Assembly (NCBI RefSeq): GCF_036884655.1
Contig: NC_088339.1
Coordinates: 29,535,001 to 29,599,000, forward strand
DNA length: 64,000 nucleotides
Direction of reading: 5' to 3'
Source of the DNA: Musa acuminata AAA Group
Taxonomy: Eukaryota; Streptophyta; Magnoliopsida; Zingiberales; Musaceae
Shown here piece by piece: positions 12,501 to 24,050 of the stretch. The position numbers and the translations under genes were made by a program. The notes beneath the pieces were generated by a model that saw nothing but the letters and a program-made list of their open reading frames with translations, had not been told where the DNA came from and did not search any database. How positions within the stretch are numbered: position 1 is the first letter of the stretch; each line of letters opens with the position of its first letter.

Positions 12501-15500
12501 ACTACTCTCTCAAAACCTATAAGATTTGAAATAAATAAAGCAAATATTGAATCATAAATTTCTGTTAGTGATCTGAATTTTCCTGTAGGGGTTTCATCTA
12601 AGGAATCATTTGATGAATTTAAATTACTACTGGGTGAGATTGAAGATGAACTTGTTGGAACATGATCTGTCACTTGATTTTATAGAGTGTCTAGTTCTAT
12701 TGGAATCTAAATTTGTGTTTGACCTCCATTGGTCTCCTAATTCCAACTTATTATTTCACCAAACATAACATTTATATTAATAATAATTTTGCCACTAACA
12801 GGATTATACAATCAATATGCTTTGGATTGTAAGGAATAATCAATTAAGATGTATTTTTCATCAAGCTTATGATGGTTTTATGAATTTATCAAAGTATAAG
12901 CAATATAACCAAAAATTTTTAGATGGCTTACACTTGGCTTTATACTATACTAAGTCTCAAAATAAGTTCGATTCATAATAACCTTTGTTAGTGAAATATT
13001 TAACAAATAAACTGCTATTACAATTGTTTCTGCCCAAAACTGATTTGGAAGATATTTTCCTTTAAGCAAATTTCTTGTCATTGAACGATTGTTTGATTCT
13101 TACGTTCAACTACACCATTTTGCTCCGGTGTTTGTAGTGCTATCAATTCCCTATGAATATCATTTTTTTCACAAAAAGAACTAAACTCATTAGATAAAAA
13201 TTCATCATCTTTATCTGTCCGAAGTGTCTTTATGCATCTACCACTTTACCTTTCTACAGTGCCTTGAATTTTTAAAATTATCAAATGTTTCATATTTCAA
13301 TTCTAGAAAATATACCTAACTCGTGCAGATATAATTATAATAAATAATAGAAAATATCAATTTTCACCAAATGATTTAGTATTCATAGGTCCACATAAGT
13401 CAGCATGAATTAAATCAAGAGAATAGATGCTCTCTATGCTTTTCAACAAGAAATGGTTTCTTACTTTGTTTGCTATAAATGCATCATCAAGTGTATTAAT
13501 TTTAGACAATTAAAAAATTATTCTTATTTATTTAATAACCTTAAACCCTTAATGTTAATATGTATATATTTTAAATACCATAAATTTGACTCATTCTTTT
13601 GAGTTGCAATAAGAGCATGCTTTTAGACATCAAATAAAAACATCTTATTTTGCGTCATGCAAATATTTACTATAATCAAACCAGATTTTTTTTATCTTTA
13701 ATAGTACATGAACCATCATCAAATATAACTAAATATTCATCATCTATCAATTGTCCAATTCTCAACAAGTTATGTGATAAACTAGGAACAAAAAAAAGAT
13801 TATCAAGGTGTTTTACCTTCCCTTGACTTGTCTTCACCTCGATTGTTCCATTCCCTTCCACTTGGATTTGCTTGTCATCTCCAAGTCTAACTTTTAACTT
13901 GTGAGTTTCATCAATATCTTAAAACATTAATCTTATTTCTGACATATGATTAGAATATTCATTATCCAAAAACCAAATATCATTTGAGATATCATTAACT
14001 TATAAATGAATCATAAACAACTCACTATTTTTTTTCATTTTCCTCCACATAGCTTGCTTGCTTTTCTCTTTTCCAATAATTTACCTTCATGTGATCGAAC
14101 TTTTTATAATAATAACATTGAATTCCATTCTTGTAGTTTTTTTTATCATAATTTGATTGTTTTTGTTTATCATGCCCATCAAAGTGTCATTTTCCTCTTC
14201 TTCTTCTATTTCCTCTACCACGAAATCCTCCTTTGCCACGTCTTTTTCTTGTTAATTTTTTTCTCTTCTTTTAAAGTAAAAGATTCCCCTTTAACCTGAA
14301 ATATTTTTTCTTCAATTTTCTCAAGTGACCTGTTCAATCTTGCTTCATGTGCTTGCAAGGAACCTATTAGTTCATCAAATAAAAAGGTAAATAAATCTTT
14401 TGCCTCCTTAATTGCAACAACAACATGATCAAATTTCAGAGTTAAATTTCTCAAAAATTTTATAACAATTATATGATCATAAAGATGTTCACCATAAGAT
14501 TTTATTTGACTAACAATCTCAGTCATTCGAGAAAGAAAATCTTGCATCGATCAATTGCTTTTTATGAAGAAAATTTTAAACTCACGAAGGGTTTGAAGTT
14601 TTACTGTAATCATGTATCTTGTGTCGGTACGCTTGGTATGGCTCGACACAGTTCGGTATGTATTGTACCGATAGTTGATAGATACACCAATATGGACCGG
14701 TAAGACGAACCATAGTTTGGACCACATATATGCAAGTTGTAATAAGTTCTCTTACATGCTATCTTCATTCTTGATGTTCTTGCAAGAGAACCAGAGTACT
14801 TGAAGAAATTCCCATCTCTAGCCATGAAGCTAAAGCCAGTTGGAAGATAACGTTGGTAATTTTTTATTGTCTACATTTGGATGTTAATGAGAGTTTCAGA
14901 ATTTCTTTGCATATGGTACATAATGTGAATTTTGACTTAGAATCTTAGAGGTGACTATTTTTATCATACAACTTTTTTTGCTCGTTCAACTCGAATCTGC
15001 TTCTGTTCAGGTTATGCTAGTAGATCTGCATATAGACAGCCATGTAAGTGAATTCTCAGTAACCTGTCCTGTGCATCCAAGAGATTATTAATTAGTTGCT
15101 CTCATTCTTCACCGTGCTAACTACATCAACAATTTCCCATGCACACATCCAGAGATTAGCCACTATCTAATGGTAATTCAGGGTATGATTATACTCTGGT
15201 ATTCTCAAATAAGAATGTGCATTTTCTTCATAGAATCGCAAACTTATCATATTGGAGGTTATTATCTTATTATTCTCATCACATCTTTTTTTTGGAGTTT
15301 TGGTGCCCTTTAACATAAATTTCCACCTCCATTAAATGAGTTCTCAAACATGAATAACTCTCAAGACCTGACTAAATGCTTGCTCTAGCTTGCCTGTATT
15401 ACTAATTGTCAACGGTCTAAACTGTTCTCAAGAAAGGTGTTATATACTGCATTACTGCTTTGTGAACTAACAGATTTAACATGGATTTTAACATAAGCAC

Positions 15501-18500
15501 ATGGTTCCCAATGCATTTCAAACATCCCTTTCTCGAGAACATGGTTTTTTTTCCTCATAACTAAATTCTAATGGATTTTTATGTAATAAGGTCAGCCAAG
15601 TTCACATGTACAGAAAACACAGAGATAACAATAGTATTATTTCACTTATCATATTTCTCTTCCCCGATGCCATATCTCCATATTTTAACATGTTTCAAAA
15701 TAATTTCTGAATAACTCCATGATGATACTTTTCTCTTCATCAATGTTCTAGATTGTCCCCTTTTATATGCTTACTTAATCCAGAAAGATTAGTGTTGGTC
15801 ATGATTGGTAAAATATTTTAGAGAATGTGGAGCTAAATATTTGTAAGTTGTTAAAATAAAAAGGCCCCAGAACGTTTCATGGAATCATATCCATATTATA
15901 AACTATTTCTGACTAAGTCATCAACTTAATAATTTAAGTTGTATAATCAGTAATTTGAGGACATAATGCTTCATTAGTCGAGGAAAGAAGTTTCAACATT
16001 CTTGTTACATTCACTAAAATGGGAAAAAGAAACGTAAACCGCTAGGATTTGGGTCTGATGTTGTTAAATGCATATAGAATGGGCTTCCTCTTCTACATGA
16101 TTCCTTTTAGATTGGTTCTGCAAAAGCTATTAGCATTTCTGATTAAGAAATCTTTTACATAGGCATTTATAAGTTAAGAAAAATAGTTTGTTGCATTTCT
16201 GTTCTGAAAAAAAAATATAGTATACTTAAGTGTATATTTAGAAGTTTATGATTCCAAGGAACAGAGCCAAAGGGAATACAACTGCCTTTCATTTGAAAAT
16301 CTTCTTTGGAAAAATTCACCAGATCCAGCATTTAACTACAATGCCTGCCAATTTGTCAATATGGTATTGTTCATTCATTTTACAGGAAAATTCATCTTTG
16401 GTTCTTTTTCTTTTTCTTTTTTTGTTGATGTTTTGCACAGGATCTCTTTCTTAGCCTTTGCCCTTCATATCAGTAAAATTTGAAAGAACAACTAGAAGCA
16501 CTCCATGGAACTGAAGAAATTAAACATAATTAATTAGTCTCTAAATCTTAAAAATGATTTTGATTTATGTTAGTCAAACTATTTCTTTATTCTGGTCATC
16601 TTATGATCCTCAAATTCAAAAAAAGATTAGAATAATCATTTTGTCTCTAATGTATGGGATAGAAAACACCAGAAAGATAAAATATAATCAAGGAGGATTC
16701 AGAAGTTCCAGAACTTTAAGACTTCATGTGAAATTTTATTGTGTTATGATTTTCTACAGGGTAACCTGGTTCAGAGTTCTGCTATCTCAGAGTATGATCT
16801 GGGAGGAGTTGGAGATCTGTTCAAAGCTCCAGAACCCATTCTAGAGGAATTGTTACTTGCATTAGATCCAATAACTGATGCCATGTCAGTGATGTCTGGT
16901 TATGGAAGCACTGTAACAGAAGAAACAATAAAAATTGCAGATATGGAATCAATCCAAAATGAAGATTTTCTGGGTGATGCCTTCTATGACTGCCAAAAGG
17001 ATCTTTTTGCAAAGTCTGCTGCAGGTGTACTTCCTGAGGCATTAGATATTGCAGTTGCTGCAGTGCAGACTGAAGAAAATTTAGCTGGAGAAAGGTCCTC
17101 TGCTGAGGGATTTTTACCAAAGAGTATCAGTTTCGGATGTCTAAGCTCAGTGGATTGTTTTAACATTTCCAGTGTTGAATCATCTTTTCTTGGTGTTAAT
17201 GACATGAATCTTGATGCTGCATTTGGGATGAGGAGAGTATACAGTGAAGGAGATATACAGGTCAGACTAAAAAGTTACATGATTTTCTATACGGCTTATC
17301 GTCTCTAGTAATCATCTATTATTTGGCTGGTTTGCAGATTGATAAAACCACACCGGAAGAAACATTTCCTTCAATTATTCTAATTTCTGAATTTGTTTAG
17401 CTTTACTGATGATGTCAATCATATGTGACTGATAGAGTCAAATTTACCACGAAGAATTGGTAGTAGTTTCCAGTGAGTAGGAAGCACCTTGAACTTGTTG
17501 AGCTGCATAGCTGCATTAGCTAAATGATGACAGTTGCTTATACTCAATATTATGTTCACTAAGATATGTTTAGGTGGCTCTGGCAATTTCCACATGATGT
17601 TGCAGGTCATTCATTGATTTTTAGTTTGTTCTGGCAGATTCTTGGAATTGATAATTTAGTTCATGGTAACATGAACATTGTTCCTTCCTCTAATCTAGCA
17701 ACCATTGTGGATGTCAAGATTGAGGTTAAGATTGAAGAAAGAAGGGAAAAACTTTCCAGGTACAGGACGAAAAGGAAGAAAAGAAACTATGGCAGAAAGA
17801 TCAAGGTGAATTTCCTTTCTTCTTATTCAAAAATAGTTCTGGGCTAAATTCTTGATATCGATAAGGGAAAATGTAGACTTATTTCTTGACATTGAACATG
17901 CTATCGGAGTATCTCCTTTCTTTAAATTTGCACAACCCCCCAATAGTGTTCAAAATGTGTTCCTGAGCTCATGTGAATTACATGCGTATCTAGGTTGGAA
18001 GGTTATAATGCAAAACCCCTTGCATTTGAAAAGGCTTGTACTTAATATAACCAAAGATATAAAAGTGTGAATGCTATTCAGCAATGGCACATGCCAAAAA
18101 TGGTTTCTTTTATCATTTTATTTTATTGTTTTATCATTTTGATCCACATTGTTCCTGTAGTTAGCAAAACTAGCATCTAGATCATTAAAGTTCCTTTAGT
18201 AGAGATCAACAGTATTGATTATTAAATGCACTTTTAACTTGCCTTTTCATAAACTTGCCAGAAACTATAAGGATGAAATATTTCGTCTCAAGATTTTGCT
18301 AATTTAGAGTTATTTTTTTTTCTTCATCAAACATTACTTGAAAAATGAAATCAAGAAGGTTATCCTTTCGATTTAGATAATGGTTGCAGAGCTTAAATCT
18401 CAGACGGACTTTCTAACTCCAATTATTTGCAATAAGTTGCCTAGTAAATAAGCTGTCACAAAAGATTTCTGAGACAAAATCTCATCCTGTTAATGGCTTC

Positions 18501-18771
18501 ATGTATAAACAATCAGATGGTTTGGACAAAATTTCGAAAAAAAACATTGTGTCTATTTCAGCTGCTATAATCAAAACTTAAAATGACTTGTTGAACAACA
18601 GATTACCATCTGCACTTCCTTTGAATTCTCCTCTTTCAATTTAATTCCAATCACACTGACCATATCTCTGCATTTTTGCAGTATGCTTGCAGAAAGGCTT
18701 TAGCTGACAGCCAGCCTCGTATACGAGGAAGGTTCGCGAGAATGGAGGACAGATACGCAAAAACCGAGTAG
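9586..18771 (+). CDS. CCT-motif family transcriptional regulator (ASML2/CMF-like)
   Basis: Seen: four exons, all joined in phase 0, are 9586-9726, 16760-17260, 17638-17805 and 18682-18771 (stop TAG), giving 299 aa. The N-terminus MYAEQGLLLPYM is followed by an acidic, serine-rich middle. The C-terminus holds a CCT motif at about residues 252-294 (KLSRYRTKRKKRNYGRKIK, then YACRKALADSQPRIRGRF). The last intron splits the CCT motif after KIK, its usual place in this family. No B-box zinc finger or response-regulator domain is present, so this is a single-CCT (CMF) protein rather than CONSTANS-like or PRR. Known: CCT motifs mediate nuclear import and binding to NF-Y or DNA; CMF members act in sugar response, plastid protein import and flowering. 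Inference: nuclear regulator, precise role unknown. The first intron is 7,033 bp and contains a Copia remnant. An alternative upstream ATG at 9424 is in frame but would add an unrelated hydrophobic stretch. Confidence 0.85.
10659..10716. repeat. Left flank fragment of GGTAC-type repeat
   Basis: Contains TATCGCTCGGTAC, GAGCGGTATGTAC and ends directly at the Copia LTR terminus. It shares the TATCGCTCGGTAC word with the repeat at 3778-3968. Confidence 0.55.
10717..11059 (-). repeat. 3' LTR of the Copia element
   Basis: Bounded by terminal inverted TGTTG and CAACA (minus strand: starts TGTTGAGAAATAATTC, ends CCATCCCCAACA), 343 bp, with a polypurine tract immediately before it. A partner LTR at the other end was not seen, so LTR identity cannot be used for dating. 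Confidence 0.75.
10717..14612 (-). mobile_element. Copia-type LTR retrotransposon, 5'-truncated and degenerate
   Basis: Read on the minus strand, remnants run in Copia order. A gag segment (14547-14215) has QDFLSRM near its start. The zinc knuckle follows at about 14120-14050, with Cys replaced by Tyr. A gag-pre-integrase segment (13861-13676) has VKHLDNLFFVPSLSHNLLRI. Integrase is at about 13430-13330 (LIHADLCGPM). Reverse transcriptase includes an IIYMGSSNS segment near 12000 and THTRPDI near 11700. The RNase H end has FHERTKHIEIHYHFI (11272-11078). Numerous stops and frameshifts are visible, and the reverse transcriptase YVDD box reads YIND (12013-12024). A polypurine tract (minus strand CAAGGAGAAG, 11060-11069) sits beside the 3' LTR. 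No second LTR is found at the right end, where gag also lacks its N-terminal part, so the element is dead and lost its 5' end. It sits in intron 1 of the CCT gene, antisense to it. Confidence 0.88.
14623..14705. repeat. Right flank fragment of GGTAC-type repeat
   Basis: Words such as GTGTCGGTACG, TTCGGTATGTATTGTACCG and TATGGACCGGTA follow directly after the truncated gag end of the Copia element. Together with 10659-10716 it suggests that the element landed in a GGTAC-type repeat. Confidence 0.5.
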
Positions 18772-19812
18772 TACGAAGTTGCAAACTAGAGTTGTGAAAT
18801 ATAGGTTAAGTGTATAACTAGCTTGCAGCTAGTCCTGCTTTCTGATCACCCCTGTAGATAATGTATGCTTTCCCAGTATTATGGTCTAATGTTGTTTATG
18901 GACTATGAGTTACATAGAATAAACCTATAGTTATTGGCATCTCTTGGTGTACTGTTAGTCTGTGTTAATTAACATTTATATGTAGATCTGATGTAGTTAT
19001 GTAGATGATGATTCTATCTCTGATGTGTTTGATCTTAAGCTACACATATCGACTTTTTCTGGAGATTCTTCTCCTCATTAAGTGAGTAATTTTGAGTTGT
19101 AGGAAAAATTATGTATGTTCTTGTGGTGAGAAGGTATCCGCATTAGGATTGCCATGCCAAATCAAGCAACAAATGTGGAATCAAGAAAATTTTCATTACA
19201 TTCACTGAGATGCATGAGCAGTTTGAACACAGCAATCATGGTTTTTTCTGTCCCTCTGCAACTTTTGGTACCTGCAACTCTTACCGAAAACAAGAACAAG
19301 TAGCAGTCTGTAAAGGCTCAAAGTGCAATGGATCAGATTCTTAGAGGAATCCGGGAATTGATTTGAACATTGCAATCCATGAAGGTCTTGCCAGTTGCTG
19401 AGAACCAAATAAATGTGAAGATATATAAGCTTTTAGTGATTTCATTCATCAATTTGGAGCAATTGGATTAGTCAAGTTTCAACTAATCAGATGCTATTTT
19501 GAAGTAATTCATCAACTCAGAGAAACCAAAAACTACTCAACAGAAATATATGCCCTTTTACATGAACTGATACTCGTTGTTCTAACAACAAGATCATCAG
19601 AGACAAAAAAAAATCCTACCTAATGCTGTGCCCTTTTTACTCCCGTCAAAGAATACAGAGTTCTACAGTGCTGCATTCTGACGTCAGAAAACAAGGAAAC
19701 AGAAGCTTCCGTTGATCTCATCTCTGTGTCATCTTTTTCTGTCTTACCATAGATGACAATATATAGTCCACGTTACCTTTCTGATGCATGCGTGCGTGGA
19801 TGGTTCCTTCAG
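18772..19812. other. Convergent intergenic region, CCT and CSLD 3' ends
   Basis: AT-rich sequence between the stop codons of two convergent genes. It should hold both 3' UTRs and polyadenylation sites; AATAAA-like words are present (for example AGAATAAAC near 18917). No other gene is seen. Confidence 0.6.
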
Positions 19813-22800
19813 TTACACTTCAATTCCGCCGCTAGTGGTCGAGTTACTGTCGGGCGGGCTAATCGATATCCACAGTAGCGAGATGACGATGGCGAGGAGG
19901 CCGGCCCAGACGTAAACGATGGTGGGCGTCCTCCCCCTCCTCCCCATCAGCCCCTTGGCGAAGGGGTACATGTGCGCCAGCACCCAGAAGCTGAAGAAGA
20001 GCCCCCCGAGAAGCTTGCTCCACTGCGGAATCTCGCTGTACATCGTCCTTGAGAAACCCACCACCATGGCCACGATGTTGATGACGATGATGGTGAGAGG
20101 CGGGATGAAGAGGCTGGTCCACTTGATCACGTAGAGGTCAGCGTAGATGTCGTTCTCGTCCTCGTTGGCGGACTTGGAGGTGAGCGTGAAGGAGATCTCG
20201 ATGCCGGCGACGACCTTGAGCAGGCCCTGGATCACGGCGGCGAGGTGGGCGCTGGTGCCGCCGATGGCCCAGAACTGCTCGTTGCGCCACCACTCCTCGA
20301 GGCCGATGCCGGACCACTTGACCTCGAGGAGGGCGAGGAGGGTGAGGGTGATGGTGATGAGGAGGAGGTAGACGAGGAAGGTGACATTGAGGGTCTGCAC
20401 GATGAAGTGGCCGGAGAAGAGGGAGAGCGCGGGGAGGAGGCAGTAGATGACGAGGAAGATGGAGGTGAAGGGGTAGATGCCGACGTTAAGGTAGGCAATA
20501 CGCTGCAGGAACTTGAGGCGGGAGCAGGCCAGGAAGGCGTTGTTGCGAGAGAAGAAGATCTCCACGGAGCCGGTGGCCCAGCGCAGCACCTGGTGCAGCC
20601 GGTCCGTCAGGTTGATGGGCGCCGTTCCCCGGAAGGCGTCCCGCTTGGTGATGCAGTAAACAGAGCGCCACCCCCGGTTGTGCATCCGGTATCCTGTCAC
20701 CACGTCCTCCGTCACTGACCCGTAGATCCACCCCACCCGCTGCCCCCATTCCGTCTTGTCCTCGTACCTTGGTTTTGTTGCCAGCCAAAAACGTTTAACC
20801 AAGAGGAGCAAGTGCAGTCTTGGAGGATATCAGATTCACAAATATATACATTACCAGCAAGAGATGACAGACACGGCCTCGGCGACGGTGGGCGCATCGA
20901 GGGGCGGACGGGGCGTTAACAGTGCCCCGGGCGGGCGGCCATTCTTGATCCCCGGGTGGTCGGCCAGGGGCCGGCCCTGGAACTCGGCCACCGCGATCGA
21001 GTCGGTGAACATCTTGGAGTTGCCGAACTTCACGGGCGTGCAGAGGTCCGGGTGCATGGCCTCCGGGGAGGCGGTGGGGTCGGCCTCGTCCATGCCGCCC
21101 ACGTTGGGCGGCGGCCCGCGCATCGAGGCCGGGCGCTTGTGCTGGCCGTAGAGGCCCAAGTACTCGTTGGCGCGCGGGGGGTTGAAGCCGTAGACCGCGT
21201 AGCGGCGGAAGAGGCACCCGGTGCCGACGTACATGGGACCCTGGAGCCCGTCGAGGGCGCGCATGTTGCCGTCGAAAAAGACGGTGTTGTGGTTGGCGTA
21301 GCGGTCGGAGGGATCGATGCCCTCGAAGCGTTGCGGGAACTGGACGTAGCAGATGCGGTCGCCGCCGCGGTCCATCATGTAGCACATTCCCTCCCGGATG
21401 GCCAGCGAGTTGTAGATGTAGTGGTCGCAGTCGAAGTTGAGGATGAAGGGGCCGTTCGAGAGGATGGCGGAGGCGCGCACCATGGCGTTCATGGCGCCCG
21501 CCTTCTTGTTGTGGTCGTAACCGGGACGCTTCTCGCGGGATACGTACACGAACATGGGAAGGCGGGTGTCGATGCCAGTGAAGTCCAGGTAGGGATGGTC
21601 GCCGGGCGCGCCGTAGAGCGGCTCGTGGTGAGGGTTCTTGATCATCACCTGGATGATCCCGGCATGGTCGCCCTTGGAGTGGTCCGGTGACGGCACCGCC
21701 CAGGTGCCCGGCCAGTGCGTGGCGTCCGCCATCCAAGTGGCCTTGACGGCGGGCTTCGCTTCGGAGGCCTTGGAGGCGTTGGAATCGCCGCCGCTGCGCT
21801 CGCGGGCCAGCTTGCGTTCGCGCATCTCCTCGCGGGCGTTGAGCGCCGCAGAGCGGCGGCGGATGGCGTCAGGCAGGCCGTTGATGCGGACTTTGAACTC
21901 GTCATACTCGCGCTTGATCCAGCGGCGGTCCTTGACGAAGTCGGGGCACTTCTTGTTGCGCGTAGGGTCGCCCTTGATGGCGAAGTAGCTGTCCGGGTTG
22001 CGCGGCTCGATGTTGTGCTTGCGGCAGAAGGGGACCCAGACGCGAGCAAAGGCGGCGGCCTCGGACATGGCCTCGAAGGTGAGCACGGCAGCGCCGTCGT
22101 CGGAGATGTAGACGAAGAGCTTCTCGACGGGGTACTCGGTGGCGAGGATGGAGAGGATGGTGTTGGCGGTGACGAGGGGCGGCTCCTTCTCGGGGTCGGC
22201 GGTGGAGATCAAAACGTCGAGGCCGGGGAGGTCGGAGCGACCGAGGGGGTTGTCGGGGGAGGGGCTCTCGAACTTCTCGCGGAGGGCGACGAGGTCGACG
22301 GCGCGGTTGATGGGATTGAGCTTGGGCATCTGATCCAGCAGCCATGAGAAGGCGAACCAGATCTCGCAGACGATGGATAAGCCCCACAGCCACATGGCGT
22401 CCTGGTTCGGGTTGCGTACTCGCCATGTCAGGAACAGAGACAGAAACACCAGCCGTATCAGCACCAGAAGCCTGCATGCACGCACGCACGCAATCATATC
22501 ATCTCCAAGACATGAAGGCGAAGGCTGATACTACGTGTATGTAGTTAGGGTTACCTGTAGGGGCTGAGAATGCCGGGAGAGATCTTCACCTTCCTCGTCA
22601 ATGGCTTCCACGGCTTCTCCAGGAAATCTGACATGCTCATCGCGACCCCGTCGTCGTCGTACTCTACCTCGTCCTTGGGCCAGAAGGCGTTCCCGATGCC
22701 ATACGTCCCCTTCGTCTCGAACAGCCACCTGTTGTGGTCGAAATCCCCCGTCTGGCTCCTCATCAGCATCGACTTGTTCGACTTCATTACCGACATCCTA

Positions 22801-23153
22801 CGGTCCAACTTCGCCGCCGCATCTTCTCCCGCGCCGCCGCCGCCACCGCCCTCCTCCCCTTGGCCGCCGCCTCGCCGGCCCACGCGCCTCGTGGTGGTGC
22901 CGTAGGCCGGCGGCGGAAGGTCGTCGGGCCGGGAGCCGGAGGAGCCTGAAGGGGCGGCGTACGGCTGGTTGTCCGGGGTGGGGGGCATGAGGACGGTGTA
23001 GTTCATGTAGTCATTGGGCCCACCAGAGGAGGCGGAGGTGAACTCGCCGGAGACGCCCAGGTCGATGTCGTCGTCACGCGAGAGGCTGACGACGCGGCCG
23101 CTCGACGTACGCCGCGCGAACTTGATCGGTGATTTCTTAGTCGGCGACGACAT
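19813..23153 (-). CDS. Cellulose synthase-like protein D, RING-less type
   Basis: Seen: three exons, 23153-22555, 22471-20855 and 20767-19813, joined in phase, give 1056 aa. The start [20 protein letters not shown] resembles CSLD N-termini. Membrane segments flank the catalytic core (first near residues 201-245, six or so in the last 240 residues). Catalytic residues of a GT2 processive synthase are all present: ISDDG (D324/D325), FDCDHY (D547/D549), TED at 758-760, and the product-channel motif QVLRW at 798-802. Known: CSLDs make beta-1,4-glucan or mannan in tip-growing and dividing cells, at the Golgi or plasma membrane. Most CSLDs carry an N-terminal RING-like zinc finger; here the region between the N-terminal motif and [11 protein letters not shown] is a Gly/Arg-rich linker without Cys pairs. 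As I recall, rice CSLD5 and Arabidopsis CSLD6 share this lack. Coding exons are very GC-rich, which creates long meaningless antisense ORFs. Confidence 0.93.
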
Positions 23154-24050
23154 TTCTCTCTCTATAGAAGAAGCATCGATGGAGCGCTTTATCTACCTTC
23201 TTCGCAAGTCTTCTTTGCATGAGAGTGTTAGAGGAAGGGGTGTCGGATGATGAAATGGGCTGAGCAATGGCGATGAGGGAAATGCGTCGATCACCTGAGT
23301 TGTGCAGTGGCGAAGAGGAAATAGCGGGACGTGCAGAAATAGCAACCAGATGAGACACATAGATAGTTAAAACTAATTAGAATTCTCATTCTCTACTATA
23401 TATATATATATATATGACAATTTTTGGAAGTCATCTCATCTTAATTAAAAAAAGGAAATATCGTTTTCATTTTTTTAATATATTCATGTGATAAAACATA
23501 GTGATTTGTAATATTTTTAAAATTTTTCTTTCTGACTCCTTAATAAATCCACTACATAAAATTTTTTTTAACAAATTAATCACTTTTTCTTTTTTTATAT
23601 GAATATAATTTTGCCATTTTTTTGGATAATAATTGAGACCATTTGCATCATTTTGGAACGATCACTATGTTTGCTACTACAATCTCATTTGTATACAATC
23701 TCAAAATCTCCTACCACACATTTCCCAACTATTTTAACATACTAAAAGCCTTCAATTTTTATATTATTTCTGCTCAGAAGCAACCGTTCACCAAAGTTCC
23801 GTGAAAACATGCGTTCCCATTTGCACATAAAAGGAACGGAAGCAACAATGCAATATTAAGATAGGGGAAAACACATACCATGATCAAACTTCTGCTGCTT
23901 TTATCATTAAAAATATTTTAGCTGTTTCCCTTGCAAGAATACGAAACTGAAGACAATGCTGTGGCTCTAGAAAATGGGAACCATGCAAATCAAATTGCTT
24001 AAATAAGCCTAGATAAAATAAATGAGGCCAGCATAAACTTACAAAAGTCT
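23154..24050. other. Intergenic: CSLD promoter side and tRNase Z 3' end
   Basis: Holds the CSLD 5' UTR and promoter (about 23154-23390, CT-rich just above the ATG), a (TA)n tract at 23397-23415, then AT-rich DNA up to the tRNase Z stop. No other gene seen. Confidence 0.6.
23397..23415. repeat. (TA)n microsatellite
   Basis: About nine TA units, roughly 245 bp upstream of the CSLD start codon. Confidence 0.95.

Noticed and set aside
20956..21690. 244-codon plus-strand ORF inside the CSLD gene
   Set aside because: It lies antisense to the catalytic exon of CSLD and is low-complexity Val/Gly/Glu/Ala text caused by high GC; no family resemblance.
21715..22347. 210-codon plus-strand ORF inside the CSLD gene
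   Set aside because: Same cause: mirror frame of GC-rich CSLD coding sequence.
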